Source of the DNA: Sphingopyxis sp.
Lineage (GTDB): Bacteria; Pseudomonadota; Alphaproteobacteria; Sphingomonadales; Sphingomonadaceae
NCBI RefSeq assembly: GCF_019459305.1
Contig: NZ_JAIBES010000151.1
Coordinates: 18,949-82,948, forward strand
DNA: 64,000 nucleotides
Reading direction: 5' to 3'
The translations under genes and the position numbers were made by a program. This document shows, in pieces, positions 17,083 through 26,965 of this stretch. The notes beneath the pieces were generated by a model. The model was not told where the DNA came from and did no database searches. It saw only the letters and a program-made list of their open reading frames with translations. Within the stretch, counting starts at the first letter, position 1. Each line of letters opens with the position of its first letter.

Positions 17083-18135
17083 ATGGTTGCCGAAGCCTTG
17101 CCTGTGTTGGAAGACCGCCTGGAGGCGGTGGCGCGCGTGCATGGCTTTGTTGCGTTCGGGATCGCCGACGCGGGCGCCGCGCCGCAAACCGCGGAGCGGC
17201 TGAATCAGTGGCTTGCCGAGGGCCGCCACGGCGACATGATCTGGATGGAAAGCCGCGCCGCACAGCGCGGATCGCCACAGGGGCTGTGGCCCGAGGTGCG
17301 GTCGGTGATCGCGCTGGGAATGAGCTATACGCCGGCGCATGACCCGTTGGCGCTTGCTGAGCACCCCGACCGCGGGCGGATTTCGGTCTATGCGCAGGGC
17401 GGGGACTATCATGACGTCGTCAAACGGGCGCTGAAGGCGGTCGCGCGCTGGCTGGTCGCCGAGGCTCCCGGCGCCGAAGTCAAAGTGTTCGTCGATACCG
17501 CGCCGGTGATGGAAAAGCCGCTATCGGCGGCGGCGGGGCTTGGCTGGCAGGGCAAGCACAGCAATCTGGTCAGCCGTGAGCATGGCAGCTGGCTGTTCCT
17601 CGGCGCAATCTACACGACGCTGGAGCTGGTCCCGAGCAATCCGGGGCGGGATCGTTGCGGCAGCTGTACCGCATGTCAGGACGCCTGCCCGACACAAGCG
17701 TTTCCGGCGCCGTACCAAGTCGATGCGCGGCGCTGTATTTCCTACCTGACGATCGAGCATGACGGGCCGATTCCGCATGAGCTGCGCCGCGGGATCGGCA
17801 ATCGCGTCTACGGCTGCGACGACTGTCTCGCCGTCTGTCCATGGAACAAATTCGCCGAGACCGCGCACGCGCACCGGGCCTTCCTGCCGCGCGCCGAGCT
17901 GGTCGCGCCGTCGCTCGGCGACCTGCTCGCGCTCGACGATGCCGGGTTCCGACAGGTGTTCGCAGGGTCGCCGATCAAGCGCATCGGGCGTGGGCGAATG
18001 GTCCGCAACGCTGCGATTGCGGCGGGAAACAGCGGCGATGCCGGGTTTCGGCCGGTGCTGGAGCGGCTGACAGAGGATGAAACGCCGATGGTGGCGGAGG
18101 CGGCAAGGTGGGCGCTGGACGAATTGGCGTCGTGA
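17083..18135 (+). CDS. queG: Epoxyqueuosine reductase QueG
   Basis: 350 residues. Two [4Fe-4S] cluster motifs are visible: [16 protein letters not shown] and [11 protein letters not shown], about 200 and 245 residues into the protein. The stretches [20 protein letters not shown] and [13 protein letters not shown] hold the conserved Asp and the cobalamin site residues of QueG. It carries out the last step of queuosine synthesis, reducing epoxyqueuosine in tRNA. The C-terminus has HEAT-like repeat character ([20 protein letters not shown]), normal for the family. Confidence 0.95.
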   Translation: MVAEALPVLEDRLEAVARVHGFVAFGIADAGAAPQTAERLNQWLAEGRHGDMIWMESRAAQRGSPQGLWPEVRSVIALGMSYTPAHDPLALAEHPDRGRISVYAQGGDYHDVVKRALKAVARWLVAEAPGAEVKVFVDTAPVMEKPLSAAAGLGWQGKHSNLVSREHGSWLFLGAIYTTLELVPSNPGRDRCGSCTACQDACPTQAFPAPYQVDARRCISYLTIEHDGPIPHELRRGIGNRVYGCDDCLAVCPWNKFAETAHAHRAFLPRAELVAPSLGDLLALDDAGFRQVFAGSPIKRIGRGRMVRNAAIAAGNSGDAGFRPVLERLTEDETPMVAEAARWALDELAS

Positions 18136-18142
18136 CGTCAAC

Positions 18143-18523
18143 CTAGCGGCGCAGCGCCTCGATACAGCTCGGCACATTGGCGTTGCGGCCGTCGGGGGTG
18201 CGCGCGTCGACATGGGTCGCGAGCGGATCGGCGCCTTGTTTTGGCGCGTAATAATAGATGTCGAGGATGCAGGCGGCGCCAGCAAACTGCAATTTGCGCG
18301 CTGCGCCTTCAGCGACGTCAAGGCGCGGCTTGCCGAACAGGCTGAGCGCCGAATTTGCCGAGCGGCCGATCAGGCTGTTGTTCTGCGTCGGCCGCGGTGA
18401 GGTGATCGGACCTGCCGCCGGGGGCGCCTTGGGCGGGTTAGCGCGCGGAATCGCGTTACCCGCACAGCCGCCGAGCAGCAGGGCGAGGCCGGTGAATATC
18501 GCCAAGCGATTGTTGTTGATCAT
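18143..18523 (-). CDS. Small predicted lipoprotein
   Basis: 126 residues from the ATG at 18523. The signal sequence ends in the lipobox LLGGC (cysteine 20), followed by a proline-rich linker (PPKAPPAAGPI) and a small domain with two more cysteines (AACILDIYYYAP and PSCIEALRR). Sphingomonads often carry such a protein next to EI24 genes. It overlaps the upstream EI24 gene by one base (TAATG), so they are coupled. No function can be assigned. Confidence 0.8.
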   Translation of the reverse strand: MINNNRLAIFTGLALLLGGCAGNAIPRANPPKAPPAAGPITSPRPTQNNSLIGRSANSALSLFGKPRLDVAEGAARKLQFAGAACILDIYYYAPKQGADPLATHVDARTPDGRNANVPSCIEALRR

Positions 18524-19203
18524 TACTTCCGGTCCCCGCTCCGCAAATGGAGCATGTGGACCGCCATAGCGGCGCTGACGATCGGCGCCAACAGATTGGC
18601 GACGGGCACCACAAAGCTTGCGGCGGACAGCAGCCCGAGCGACCAGCGCGCGGGCCGGTCGAGCCGCGGGCGGTCGGGGTGGCGCGCCAGCACCATCGCC
18701 TCGAGATCGCGGCCGAGCAGCAGGCCGTTGACGAACAAAGCGAAGATCGGGGTTCCGATGCCGGTGACGAGCAGCAGGATGTAGATCGGCAGCGCGAGCA
18801 GATTGCCGCCGATCAGCCGCACCACCGACGCAAGCGCGAGACGGATATTCTGCCGCCAGCCGACATCGACGGCGCGGGCGGCGGCGGCGGGATAATGGCG
18901 TCCTTCGACATCGGCGACGATCGCATCCGCGAACAGCCCCACGACGACGATCGCGACGGCGCGGAACAACAGCCAGCTGCCCGCGATGATCGCAAGGACG
19001 ACCAATATTCCCGCCATGTCGCGCTCGCTCGCGCCGAGCCATTGCCAATGATCGAGCGCCCAGCGGGCGGCGAAATAGATCGCGGCGCCCATGATGACCA
19101 GCAGGAGGAGGGTGAGCGCCAGACTTTGCAGCAGGATGCGCAGCACGCGGGGGTTCGGCACATCGCGGAGCGCGAGCAGAAAGGCGCGGACGGCATGGGT
19201 CAT
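18523..19203 (-). CDS. EI24/CysZ-like membrane protein
   Basis: 226 residues with about four to five hydrophobic helices and the cytoplasmic stretch GRHYPAAAARAVDVGWRQNI, typical of EI24 domain proteins. CysZ members take up sulphate, but the family also contains proteins of unknown job; no sulphur genes lie next to it here. Its ATG faces the PfkB kinase gene 108 bases away. A long frame on the opposite strand through this gene is an antisense shadow. Confidence 0.8.
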   Translation of the reverse strand: MTHAVRAFLLALRDVPNPRVLRILLQSLALTLLLLVIMGAAIYFAARWALDHWQWLGASERDMAGILVVLAIIAGSWLLFRAVAIVVVGLFADAIVADVEGRHYPAAAARAVDVGWRQNIRLALASVVRLIGGNLLALPIYILLLVTGIGTPIFALFVNGLLLGRDLEAMVLARHPDRPRLDRPARWSLGLLSAASFVVPVANLLAPIVSAAMAVHMLHLRSGDRK

Positions 19204-19311
19204 GTTCGGGGGATGCGAGGGGGCGGGGCGCGCGTCAAGCGCCGCGCTTGCCTTGCCGCGCCGCCATCCCTAAAGCGCGGCAACTTTTTCCCGCCCATCA
19301 CAGGATATTTT

Positions 19312-20310
19312 ATGGCCTCCACCGCCCGTTTCGACGTTGTTGCCATTGGCAATGCCATTGTCGACGTCCTTGCCCGCGCCGACGACGCGCTGATCGAGCG
19401 TGAAAATCTGGTCAAGGGGTCGATGCGGCTGATCGACGCCGACGAGGCCGAGCGGCTCTATGCGGCGATGGGTCCGGCGATTGAAATGTCGGGCGGCAGC
19501 GCGGCGAACACCTTGGCCGGCATGGCGGCGCTGGGGCGCCGCTGCGGCTTTATCGGCCAGGTCGCCGACGATCAGCTGGGGCATGTGTTCACGCACGACC
19601 TCACCGCGCTGGGGGTCGCGTTCGACACCCCGGCCCAGGCCGATGGCGCGCCGACCGCGCGCTGCCTGATCCTCGTCACCCCCGACGGCCAGCGGACGAT
19701 GAACACTTTCCTGGGCGCGTCGCAGAATTTGGGCCGCGAATCGCTTGACGCGGCGCTGATCGCCGACGCGGACATCCTCTATCTCGAAGGTTATTTGTGG
19801 AACGCCGATACCTCGCGCGCCGCGATGGCGGAAGCGATCGGGCTCGCCAAGGCGGCGGGTCGGCGCGTCGCCTTTACCCTGTCCGACACATTCGTCGTTG
19901 CGGGGCATCGCGAGGATTTCCGCCGCATGACCGCGGCGCGCGAAATCGACATCCTTTTCGCCAATGAAGCCGAACTGCTCGTGCTGGCGGAGGTCGATGA
20001 TTTCGAAACCGCGCTCGCCAAGGTGGCTGCCGATGTCCCCTTGCTGGTCGCGACGCGCGGCGCGCATGGCGCGGTCGCGGTGACAGACAGCGAGCGCACC
20101 GCAGTCGCGGCGGAACCGATCGACGATGTCGTCGACACGACGGGGGCGGGCGACCTTTTTGCCGCCGGTTTCCTGTCGGGTCTGGCCGAAGGTCGCCCGA
20201 TCGCCGACTGCCTGACAATGGGCGCGGTGTGCGCGCGCGAAATCATCGCCCAAGTCGGCCCGCGGGCGCAGACTGACCTGCGCGCCAAAGTCGCCGAACG
20301 GCTGGTTTAG
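19312..20310 (+). CDS. PfkB family sugar/nucleoside kinase (adenosine kinase-like)
   Basis: 332 residues from the ATG at 19312. Although the frame stays open far upstream, this start begins the conserved FDVVAIGNAIVDVLA strand. The N-terminal glycine motif is SGGSAANTLAGMAALG, and the C-terminal PfkB signature is DTTGAGDLFAAGFLSG, containing the catalytic Asp and anion hole. The GN..VD start resembles adenosine kinases and related enzymes of alphaproteobacteria. It transfers phosphate from ATP to a sugar or nucleoside. The gene stands alone, followed by a small membrane protein gene. Confidence 0.88.
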   Translation: MASTARFDVVAIGNAIVDVLARADDALIERENLVKGSMRLIDADEAERLYAAMGPAIEMSGGSAANTLAGMAALGRRCGFIGQVADDQLGHVFTHDLTALGVAFDTPAQADGAPTARCLILVTPDGQRTMNTFLGASQNLGRESLDAALIADADILYLEGYLWNADTSRAAMAEAIGLAKAAGRRVAFTLSDTFVVAGHREDFRRMTAAREIDILFANEAELLVLAEVDDFETALAKVAADVPLLVATRGAHGAVAVTDSERTAVAAEPIDDVVDTTGAGDLFAAGFLSGLAEGRPIADCLTMGAVCAREIIAQVGPRAQTDLRAKVAERLV

Positions 20311-20363
20311 GAACCTTCGCCGGTCCGAAGCGTCCTATCCGCCAAATGGCACAGGAGGACGAT

Positions 20364-20621
20364 ATGGCCGACGAAATTCACGAAACGCGCGCGCCCGACG
20401 GGTCGACGCACACCACGACGATCATCGATCGCGAACCGCGACGCGGCGGCGGCTTGGGCATGGGCCTGATCCTGCTGGTCGTGCTCGCGGTCGCGGGCTT
20501 CGTCGCATTCCAGTTCCTCGCCAACGACAACGCCGAAACGGGCGCGATGACCGAAGCGGCGCAAAAGGTTGGCGATGCGGCACAGAATGTTGGCGATGCC
20601 GCGCAGGATGCGGTGAAATAA
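20364..20621 (+). CDS. Small single-pass membrane protein, unknown
   Basis: 85 residues. The start at 20364 is preceded by a perfect AGGAGG at 20353-20358 with five bases of spacing; an earlier in-frame ATG at 20346 is ruled out by that site. A hydrophilic N-terminus is followed by one helix (MGLILLVVLAVAGFVAFQF) and then a repeated, helical tail (QKVGDAAQNVGDAAQDAVK). The tail resembles the amphipathic repeats of YtxH or late-embryogenesis-type stress proteins, but this is only a resemblance. Confidence 0.8.
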   Translation: MADEIHETRAPDGSTHTTTIIDREPRRGGGLGMGLILLVVLAVAGFVAFQFLANDNAETGAMTEAAQKVGDAAQNVGDAAQDAVK

Positions 20622-20634
20622 GCTGCGCCCGACT

Positions 20635-22170
20635 TTAGACGGCGGTCGGTTCACCGGTCGCCGTCTCCGGATGTTTCTTGAACAGCGCGCGATCGGCGGG
20701 GCCGAAACCGCGGGTCCAGATCAGCCAGGAATAGATGCCGAGGATGACCGGCACGCCGATCAGCAGTTCGGCCCATTCGGGCAACTGCGTTGCGCCCCAG
20801 CCTAGGATCGCGGCGCCCGCGGTTGCCCACACCAGTGCCCAGCGCAGGCTGTTCACCGGGGCTTGCAGCACATGCGCGAGCAGCCGCGCTTTCACCACCG
20901 AGGCAAAGCCGAGCGCGAGCATCAGCGCGACCGCGACCGCGGCGGCGTAGGTGATCGGCGGTAGCCCCATCGATTTGGCGATCAGGATCAGCGTGACGCT
21001 CAATATCGCCTGCAACGCCAGCGTCGCCATGCTGATCAAAAGATTACGGTGGCGCGCGACATAGACCAGCGCCGCTTCGCTGACGACGGCGGTCGCGGCG
21101 ACGACTTCGGCGGCGAGCAGGAAGGCGAGCGCCGCAGTTCCGCTGACGAATTCGGGGCCAACGAGGCCCATGACGGCCTCCCCCGGAATGCCCAGCGCAA
21201 GCGCGACCCCGGCCTGCGCGGCGATGATCCAGAAGCCGACCTGGCTGACTTGTGCCGCCACGGCGGCAAGCCGCTTTTCGGCGAGGTTGCGGGTGATGAC
21301 CGGGCCGAGGATTGGCTCGAAGCTGGTTTTCAGCTTTTGCGGCAGCGAGGCGACCTGCTGCGCCATATAATAAATGCCGTAGATCGTCGGCGAGGTAAAC
21401 TGGCCGAGGATGAACAGGTCGAGCCGGCGCGTGCCCCATTCGATCGCGTCGGCGGCAGCGAGCGGGGCGTTGCGCCGCGCAACTGCGATCAGGTGCGCGG
21501 GGTGCGGTTGCCAGCCGCGCGGCCCGCCATAATGGTGCAGCATCGGAATCAGCGCGGTCAGGAAAGCGCCGAGCATGGCGGCGGCGTAGGACAGCATCAG
21601 CCCGTCGCGTACCGACACGAACCAGAAACCCGCCGCCGCGGCGCTGATCACCCAGGGTTCGACGATCGCGCGCGCGCGCACCGTCGCGCCGATGTCGAAG
21701 CGGTAAGCACAGGCGGCGAGCGCGATATCGGTTCCGGCAATGGCAAAGACGAGCAGCGCCATCCAGCGATCGGCGCCGCCGATGTCGCCAGCGGGATACA
21801 TGAGCTGCGGTAAGGCGAAGAGCAGCGCCGATCCCGCCGCCGAGGCGAGGAAGGCGACGAACATCCCGTCCCACACGACCGTGCGATGATCGGCGCCGTT
21901 TAAACTCAACTGTTCGGCGAGGCCGCGTTTGAGCCCGAGCGTCGCGAGCTGCGCAACGAGTTCGATGACGAGCACGGCAAAGGCGAAGCGCCCGACCGCT
22001 TCGGGACCGTACCAGCGGCCCGCGACATAGAGAAAGGGCAGGCGCGCCACGAGGCGCAGGATGAAGCCGAGGAAATTGGTCCGCCCGCCCTTGGCGAGCG
22101 CGGCGGTGTCGGCATCGCCCGAGGGGCCTGGTGCCGATGCGGGCGCGGCTGCGCTGTCCGTCTGGCTCAA
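20635..22170 (-). CDS. Polysaccharide flippase (MOP/Wzx family)
   Basis: 511 residues with 12 to 14 predicted helices. The first helices contain the basic pattern LGFILRLVARLPFLYVAGRWYGPEAVG cut by charged residues, and RLDLFILGQFTSPTIYGIYY is the mid-protein loop shared by Wzx and other MOP flippases. It would move a lipid-linked saccharide across the inner membrane. No sugar transferase gene is beside it. It converges with the small membrane protein gene and leaves about 75 bases to gpsA. Confidence 0.83.
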   Translation of the reverse strand: MSQTDSAAAPASAPGPSGDADTAALAKGGRTNFLGFILRLVARLPFLYVAGRWYGPEAVGRFAFAVLVIELVAQLATLGLKRGLAEQLSLNGADHRTVVWDGMFVAFLASAAGSALLFALPQLMYPAGDIGGADRWMALLVFAIAGTDIALAACAYRFDIGATVRARAIVEPWVISAAAAGFWFVSVRDGLMLSYAAAMLGAFLTALIPMLHHYGGPRGWQPHPAHLIAVARRNAPLAAADAIEWGTRRLDLFILGQFTSPTIYGIYYMAQQVASLPQKLKTSFEPILGPVITRNLAEKRLAAVAAQVSQVGFWIIAAQAGVALALGIPGEAVMGLVGPEFVSGTAALAFLLAAEVVAATAVVSEAALVYVARHRNLLISMATLALQAILSVTLILIAKSMGLPPITYAAAVAVALMLALGFASVVKARLLAHVLQAPVNSLRWALVWATAGAAILGWGATQLPEWAELLIGVPVILGIYSWLIWTRGFGPADRALFKKHPETATGEPTAV

Positions 22171-22246
22171 GCCCGCCGCCCCTTCTGCTGGTCCCCGGCG
22201 CGCAGTCTAGCGCGATGCGGGGGTGCAGGCAATTCTCTGCTAAAGC

Positions 22247-23254
22247 TCACCGACCTTCGGATCGCAGCGGGCGGCTGAGCAGGGCCTGAATGGCATCAGC
22301 AACGCGCGTTTCGCCCGCGACCAGCCGCGCTACGGTATCGCAGATCGGCATGTCGATGCCGTCGGCGCGCGCCGCGGCGGCGATCACCGGGGCGCTGAAC
22401 GCCCCTTCGGCGACGGTGCGGCGGTCGGCCATCAGCGTCTCGGCATCTTCGCCGCGCCCCAGCCCCTGGCCGAGCGTGAAGTTGCGCGAATTGGATGAGG
22501 TGCAGGTCAGCACGAGGTCGCCGAGCCCGGCGAGGCCCGCGAGCGTTTCCGCTTGCGCGCCGCGCGCCAGTCCGAAACGCGTCATTTCGGCAAAGCCGCG
22601 GCTGATCAGCGCGGCGCGGGCGTTGAGCCCAAGGCCGGCGCCGTCGACGATGCCGCAAGCGATGGCGAGGATATTCTTGATCGCGCCGCCAATCTCGGCG
22701 CCGATGACGTCGGTCGAGACATAGGGGCGAAAATGCGGGCGCGCGATCGCGCCTGCGATGGCGGCGGCAAGGTCGCGATCGGCCGCGGCGAGGGTGATTG
22801 CGGTCGGCAGCCCCGCGGCAACCTCATGCGCGAAGGTCGGTCCCGACAGCACTGCGTGCGGTCGCTGCGGCGCCAGTTCGCGCGCCATGTCGATCGGGAA
22901 AGCGAAGCTGCCCGCCTCCATCCCCTTACTGCAGAAGATCAACGGCGCGTCGCCCGCGGGGAGTTCGGCAAGCACGGCGCGCAGGAACGGTACCGGCACA
23001 ACGACGAGAAGCGCGTCGCAATTTGCCATGTCGGTGAGTGCGCTGGTTGCGGTCAACGAACCCGAGAGCGCCGCGCCGGGTAGAAACACCGGATTGCGAT
23101 GCTCGGCGTTGATCGCGGCGACAACATCCTGTTCGCGCGCCCACAGGCGGATGGGCGCGCCGTCGGCGGCGAGCAACTGCGCCAGCGCGGTGCCCCAGGC
23201 GCCGCCACCGACCACGCCGAAGTTGTGATATGACGTCATGCTTTCACGTGTCAT
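22247..23254 (-). CDS. gpsA: Glycerol-3-phosphate dehydrogenase [NAD(P)+] GpsA
   Basis: 335 residues. The NAD-binding motif [17 protein letters not shown] is at the start. The conserved [13 protein letters not shown] contains the catalytic lysine, followed by SRGFAEMTR and [14 protein letters not shown]. The enzyme makes glycerol-3-phosphate for phospholipids. Two start codons, at 23254 and 23239, lie in a tandem 15-base duplication (13/15 identical), each preceded by GTGAAAGC. The first overlaps the tsaD stop by four bases and is used here; the second gives MTSYHNFG, the more usual N-terminus. Confidence 0.93.
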   Translation of the reverse strand: MTRESMTSYHNFGVVGGGAWGTALAQLLAADGAPIRLWAREQDVVAAINAEHRNPVFLPGAALSGSLTATSALTDMANCDALLVVVPVPFLRAVLAELPAGDAPLIFCSKGMEAGSFAFPIDMARELAPQRPHAVLSGPTFAHEVAAGLPTAITLAAADRDLAAAIAGAIARPHFRPYVSTDVIGAEIGGAIKNILAIACGIVDGAGLGLNARAALISRGFAEMTRFGLARGAQAETLAGLAGLGDLVLTCTSSNSRNFTLGQGLGRGEDAETLMADRRTVAEGAFSAPVIAAAARADGIDMPICDTVARLVAGETRVADAIQALLSRPLRSEGR

Positions 23255-24285
23255 GCTTTCACTCCGGCACCGCGCACGGTTTCCGCAGCGGGATCGAGCG
23301 GCCAGCGCGGGCGCGCAGCGACCGACAGATCGTCGAAAAGCCCCGCGGCGAAGCGCTCGGCGCCGGCCCACGCGATCATTGCGCCATTGTCGGTACACAG
23401 CCACAGGGGCGGCGCGACGAAGGGCCGGTCGAAGCGTGCCGCCAGATCGGTCAGCGCGGCGCGGATCGCGCCGTTGGCGGCCACTCCGCCCGCCACGACG
23501 AACGCCGTTGCATCGGGACAAGCCGACAGCGCTATATGGCTGCGATCGACGAGGCAGTCGACGACCGCTTGCTGGAACGAGGCGGCGAGATCGGGGATGC
23601 TGTGCGTTCCGGTGGCGGCGGCACGCGCTACGGCGCTTTTGAGCCCGGCGAAGGAGAAATGCGGCTCGGGGCTGCCGACCAGCGGACGCGGCAGCGGCAC
23701 GGCGTGCGGATTGCCATTCTGCGCGATCCGCTCGACCGCGGGGCCGCCGGGATAGCCGAGCCCGAGCAGCTTGGCGGTCTTGTCGAACGCTTCGCCCGCC
23801 GCATCGTCGATCGTGGTGGCAAGGCGGCGATAATCGCCGACGCCCTTGACCAGCAGCAACTGGCAATGACCGCCCGAGACGAGCAGCAGCAGATAGGGGA
23901 AGGCGAGGCCGGGTTCCACGAGGCGGGGCGACAGCGCATGGCCTTCGAGATGGTTCACCGCAATCAACGGTTTGTCCGCGGCATGGGCAAGTGCCTTGCC
24001 GGTGACGAGCCCGACCATCACCCCGCCGATCAGGCCGGGACCGGCGGTCGCGGCAATCGCGTCGACGTCGGCGAGCGAGACGCCCGCATCGGCGAGGACG
24101 CCAGCAATGATCGGTGCCAGCCGGTCGACATGCGCGCGCGCCGCGATCTCCGGAACGACGCCGCCGAAGGGGCTGTGCTCGGCCTCCTGCCCCGCGACAC
24201 GGTGCGCGAGGATGCGCCGGTCGCTGTCTACGAGCGCCGCAGCAGTTTCGTCGCAGCTTGATTCAAGGCCAAGGATGAGAGTCAT
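23251..24285 (-). CDS. tsaD: tRNA N6-adenosine threonylcarbamoyltransferase TsaD
   Basis: 344 residues from the ATG at 24285 (another in-frame ATG lies 12 bases upstream without a ribosome site). Family features are [15 protein letters not shown] at the N-terminus, the metal-binding HVDRLAPI histidine region and HLEGHAL, and [14 protein letters not shown] later. With TsaB and TsaE it transfers the threonylcarbamoyl group to A37 of ANN-decoding tRNAs. Divergent from hemC by 62 bases, an arrangement common in alphaproteobacteria. Confidence 0.95.
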   Translation of the reverse strand: MTLILGLESSCDETAAALVDSDRRILAHRVAGQEAEHSPFGGVVPEIAARAHVDRLAPIIAGVLADAGVSLADVDAIAATAGPGLIGGVMVGLVTGKALAHAADKPLIAVNHLEGHALSPRLVEPGLAFPYLLLLVSGGHCQLLLVKGVGDYRRLATTIDDAAGEAFDKTAKLLGLGYPGGPAVERIAQNGNPHAVPLPRPLVGSPEPHFSFAGLKSAVARAAATGTHSIPDLAASFQQAVVDCLVDRSHIALSACPDATAFVVAGGVAANGAIRAALTDLAARFDRPFVAPPLWLCTDNGAMIAWAGAERFAAGLFDDLSVAARPRWPLDPAAETVRGAGVKA

Positions 24286-24347
24286 AATCGTTCGCATCCC
24301 TTACCCGCCCCTTTATCGGCAGGGCAAGCCGCGCTAGCAGCGTCGCG

Positions 24348-25295
24348 ATGACTGACTTACCAACAATCGAACGGCCGCTGCGGATCGGTACCCGCGCATC
24401 GCCGCTGGCGATGGCGCAGGCGCATATGACGGTCGCGGCGCTGATGGCGACGCATGGCATAGTGTCCGAGGCGCTTGAGATCGTGCCGATGACGGCTACC
24501 GGCGACCGCATTCAGGACCGCGCGCTCGCCGAGGTTGGGGGCAAGGAGTTGTGGACGCGCGAGCTTGACGCCGCGCTCGACGCCGGGGTGATCGATATCG
24601 CGGTCCATTCGCTGAAGGATGTGGAGACGCTGCGCGATGCGCGGTTTGCTCTCGGCGCGATGCTCGAACGCGCCGATCCGCGCGACCGGCTGGTGGTGCG
24701 CGAGGGGATGGAGGCGACGAGCGTCGCCGACCTGCCCTACGGCGCGCGACTGGGGACGAGCAGCCCGCGCCGCGCCGCGCAGATCCAGCGAATCCGTCCC
24801 GACGTGGCGCCGGTGCTGCTGCGCGGCAATGTCGCGACGCGGCTGGCGAAGCTGGCGGCGGGCGAGGCCGATGCGACCTTGCTGGCGGCGGCGGGGCTCG
24901 ACCGGCTGGGGATGCATGCGGTCGGCACGCCGCAGGACGCCGCGGTGCTGCTGCCTGCGGCATCGCAGGGCGCGATCGGCATTGAGTGCCGCGCCGACGA
25001 TGGCGACACGCTCACGCTGTTGCTGGCGATCGATCATGCGCCGACCCACCGCGCGGTGGCGACTGAGCGCGCCTTTCTGGCGGCGTTGGGCGGTGATTGC
25101 CGCTCGCCGGTCGCAGCGCACGCGCACTGGCGCGATGACGGCATGTTGCAACTCGACGCCGAGATTTTCTCCGAAGACGGCGCCGATCATGCCGCGGGTC
25201 ACGCGCTGATCGACCATGACGATGCGGCGGCGGCGCTGGCGCGGCGGTTGCTCGATGACGCCCCCGAGACGGTGCGGCGGCTGTTCGCGGCATGA
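24348..25295 (+). CDS. hemC: Hydroxymethylbilane synthase (porphobilinogen deaminase)
   Basis: 315 residues. RIGTRASPLAMAQA opens the protein; LKDVETLRDARFALGAML contains the conserved lysine and arginine-rich active site, and LGTSSPRRAAQI binds the pyrrole carboxylates. The dipyrromethane cofactor attaches to Cys251 in GGDCRSPVAAHA. The enzyme joins four porphobilinogens for haem and related tetrapyrroles. Its stop overlaps the hemD start (ATGA). Confidence 0.96.
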   Translation: MTDLPTIERPLRIGTRASPLAMAQAHMTVAALMATHGIVSEALEIVPMTATGDRIQDRALAEVGGKELWTRELDAALDAGVIDIAVHSLKDVETLRDARFALGAMLERADPRDRLVVREGMEATSVADLPYGARLGTSSPRRAAQIQRIRPDVAPVLLRGNVATRLAKLAAGEADATLLAAAGLDRLGMHAVGTPQDAAVLLPAASQGAIGIECRADDGDTLTLLLAIDHAPTHRAVATERAFLAALGGDCRSPVAAHAHWRDDGMLQLDAEIFSEDGADHAAGHALIDHDDAAAALARRLLDDAPETVRRLFAA

Positions 25296-25981
25296 GCAGC
25301 GGCCTGCCGCTGATCGTCACCCGTCCCGAGCCGGGCAACAGCGCCACGATCGCGCGCGCGATGACCCTGGGATTTGATGCCCATGCGATGCCGCTGTTTG
25401 CCGCGCGGGCACTGCCGTGGACGGCGCCGGCGCCGCAAGATTTCGACGCGATGCTGCTCACTAGCGCGCAGACAGTCCGACTAGCCGGGCCGCAGCTCGC
25501 ACGCCTTGCTGTGCTTCCGGTTTTTGCGGTGGGCGGGGCGACCGCCGATGCCGCACAGGAGGTCGGATTGACCGTTGTGCGAACCGGCAAGGCGAATGCC
25601 CAGAGTCTTCTTGATGCCATGACGTCGGAAAATATTGCCCGGATATTATGGCTTTGCGGTCGCGATCGGTCAGACTTCGACCCGCGCGGAGCGGCGCTGG
25701 AGCCGCTGACTTGCTATGCGGTCGATCCGGTTGCGCCGTCACCGGATTGGCAGAAATTCATCGCCGCACCGGCGGTTCTGCTCGCACATTCGGCGCGCGC
25801 GGCGCAGCGGATTGCCGACCTTGTAGGCCCACAGCGCGCGCATCTGGCGTTGGTTGCGATCAGCCCCGCGGTCGCGGCCGGGGCGGGAAAAGGCTGGGGC
25901 GAATTGGCCGCGGCAGCGGCGCCGACCGACGCGTCAATGTTGGCACTGGCGTATGCTTTGTGCCACAAGGGGGAAAAATAG
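25292..25981 (+). CDS. hemD: Uroporphyrinogen-III synthase
   Basis: 229 residues. Sequence identity in this family is always low, but the start PLIVTRPEPGNSATIARAM, the mid-protein FDAMLLTSAQTVRLAG (the usual LLTSxNAVR block) and the position directly after hemC make the call firm. It closes hydroxymethylbilane to uroporphyrinogen III. It overlaps hemC by 4 bases and is followed after 19 bases by a membrane protein gene, the usual hemCD-hemX-like order. Confidence 0.9.
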   Translation: MSSGLPLIVTRPEPGNSATIARAMTLGFDAHAMPLFAARALPWTAPAPQDFDAMLLTSAQTVRLAGPQLARLAVLPVFAVGGATADAAQEVGLTVVRTGKANAQSLLDAMTSENIARILWLCGRDRSDFDPRGAALEPLTCYAVDPVAPSPDWQKFIAAPAVLLAHSARAAQRIADLVGPQRAHLALVAISPAVAAGAGKGWGELAAAAAPTDASMLALAYALCHKGEK

Positions 25982-26000
25982 GGTCGTTCGAAAGAGACAT

Positions 26001-26918
26001 ATGGCAATCGACAGCATCGACACCCCCTCGCCCATGGCCGAGGCGGTCCCGGCGAGGGGACCATCGTTTCGCCTGCTCGCCATCGCTGCCCTGCTCCTGC
26101 TGCTGGTCGGTGTTATTGGCGGCGGCTGGGCGGTGAATCGCTGGTTGACCGGCGATGCCACCGCACCTGCGGCGAAAGCGATCGACACGCAGGCGGTCGG
26201 CGATCTCACCGACCCGGCACTGCCCGCGGGCGCCGCGCCAAAAGGCGCCGCGGCAGGACAGCCGTTGATCGTCGCGCCGGTCGATGGCGCCAATGCGCTG
26301 GCGGCGCGCGTTGCCGAACTCGAACAACGACTGTCGCGGATCACGCTTGAGGCCGAATCGGCGTCGGGTAATGCGTCGCGCGCCGAAGGGCTGCTTGTCG
26401 CCTTTGCAGTGCGCCGCGCGCTCGATCGCGGGCTGTCGCTCGGCTATCTCGACGCCCAGCTGCGGCTGCGCTTTGGCGACGACCAGCCCAACGCGGTGAA
26501 AACGATCATCGAAACGTCGCGCGAACCGGTGACGCTCGAACAATTGCGCACCGAACTCGACACGCTGGCACCGCAGCTCGTCGGCCGGGGCGACGACGAT
26601 AATGGCAGCCTGTGGACGGGTTTTCGCCGCGAGCTGAACGAGTTGTTCGTGGTGCGCGCTGCGGGAACGCAGTCGCCGCGCGCCTCGGCACGGCTCGAGC
26701 GCGCGCGCCGCTATCTTGGCGCGGGTCAGGCCGACAAGGCGATTGCCGAGGTCGAGGCGATGCCCGGCGCCGCGATGGCGAACGACTGGCTGATCGATGC
26801 GCGGCGCTATCATGAGGCGCGGCGTGCGCTTGACCTGATCGAGACCGCCGCGATATTGGAGCCGCGCGACAGCCCGGCTGCCGCATTCGCCCGCAGCACC
26901 GCGGCACCGACCCCCTAG
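26001..26918 (+). CDS. Mitofilin/HemX-like inner-membrane protein
   Basis: 305 residues from the ATG at 26001. A short cytoplasmic tail is followed by one membrane helix ([21 protein letters not shown]), a linker, then a coiled-coil stretch ([20 protein letters not shown]) and a helical C-terminal domain. This layout matches the proteins found after hemD in alphaproteobacteria that share the mitofilin/Mic60 fold. A role in envelope or membrane organisation is inferred from that similarity only; it has no visible catalytic motif. Confidence 0.78.
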   Translation: MAIDSIDTPSPMAEAVPARGPSFRLLAIAALLLLLVGVIGGGWAVNRWLTGDATAPAAKAIDTQAVGDLTDPALPAGAAPKGAAAGQPLIVAPVDGANALAARVAELEQRLSRITLEAESASGNASRAEGLLVAFAVRRALDRGLSLGYLDAQLRLRFGDDQPNAVKTIIETSREPVTLEQLRTELDTLAPQLVGRGDDDNGSLWTGFRRELNELFVVRAAGTQSPRASARLERARRYLGAGQADKAIAEVEAMPGAAMANDWLIDARRYHEARRALDLIETAAILEPRDSPAAAFARSTAAPTP

Positions 26919-26965
26919 CGCGCGTCCCGAAAGGGCTGCTCGCCATTAAGAGAAAGCCCCTTTGC

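Noticed and set aside
18547..19311. Very long open frame on the plus strand through the EI24 gene into the PfkB kinase gene
   Set aside because: The upstream part is the antisense shadow of the EI24 gene; PfkB homology starts at 19312 and no ribosome site supports an earlier start.
23242..23255. TTTCACGTGTCATG as a second parS
   Set aside because: Only the CACGTG core and one flank fit; it arises from the tandem duplication at the gpsA start.
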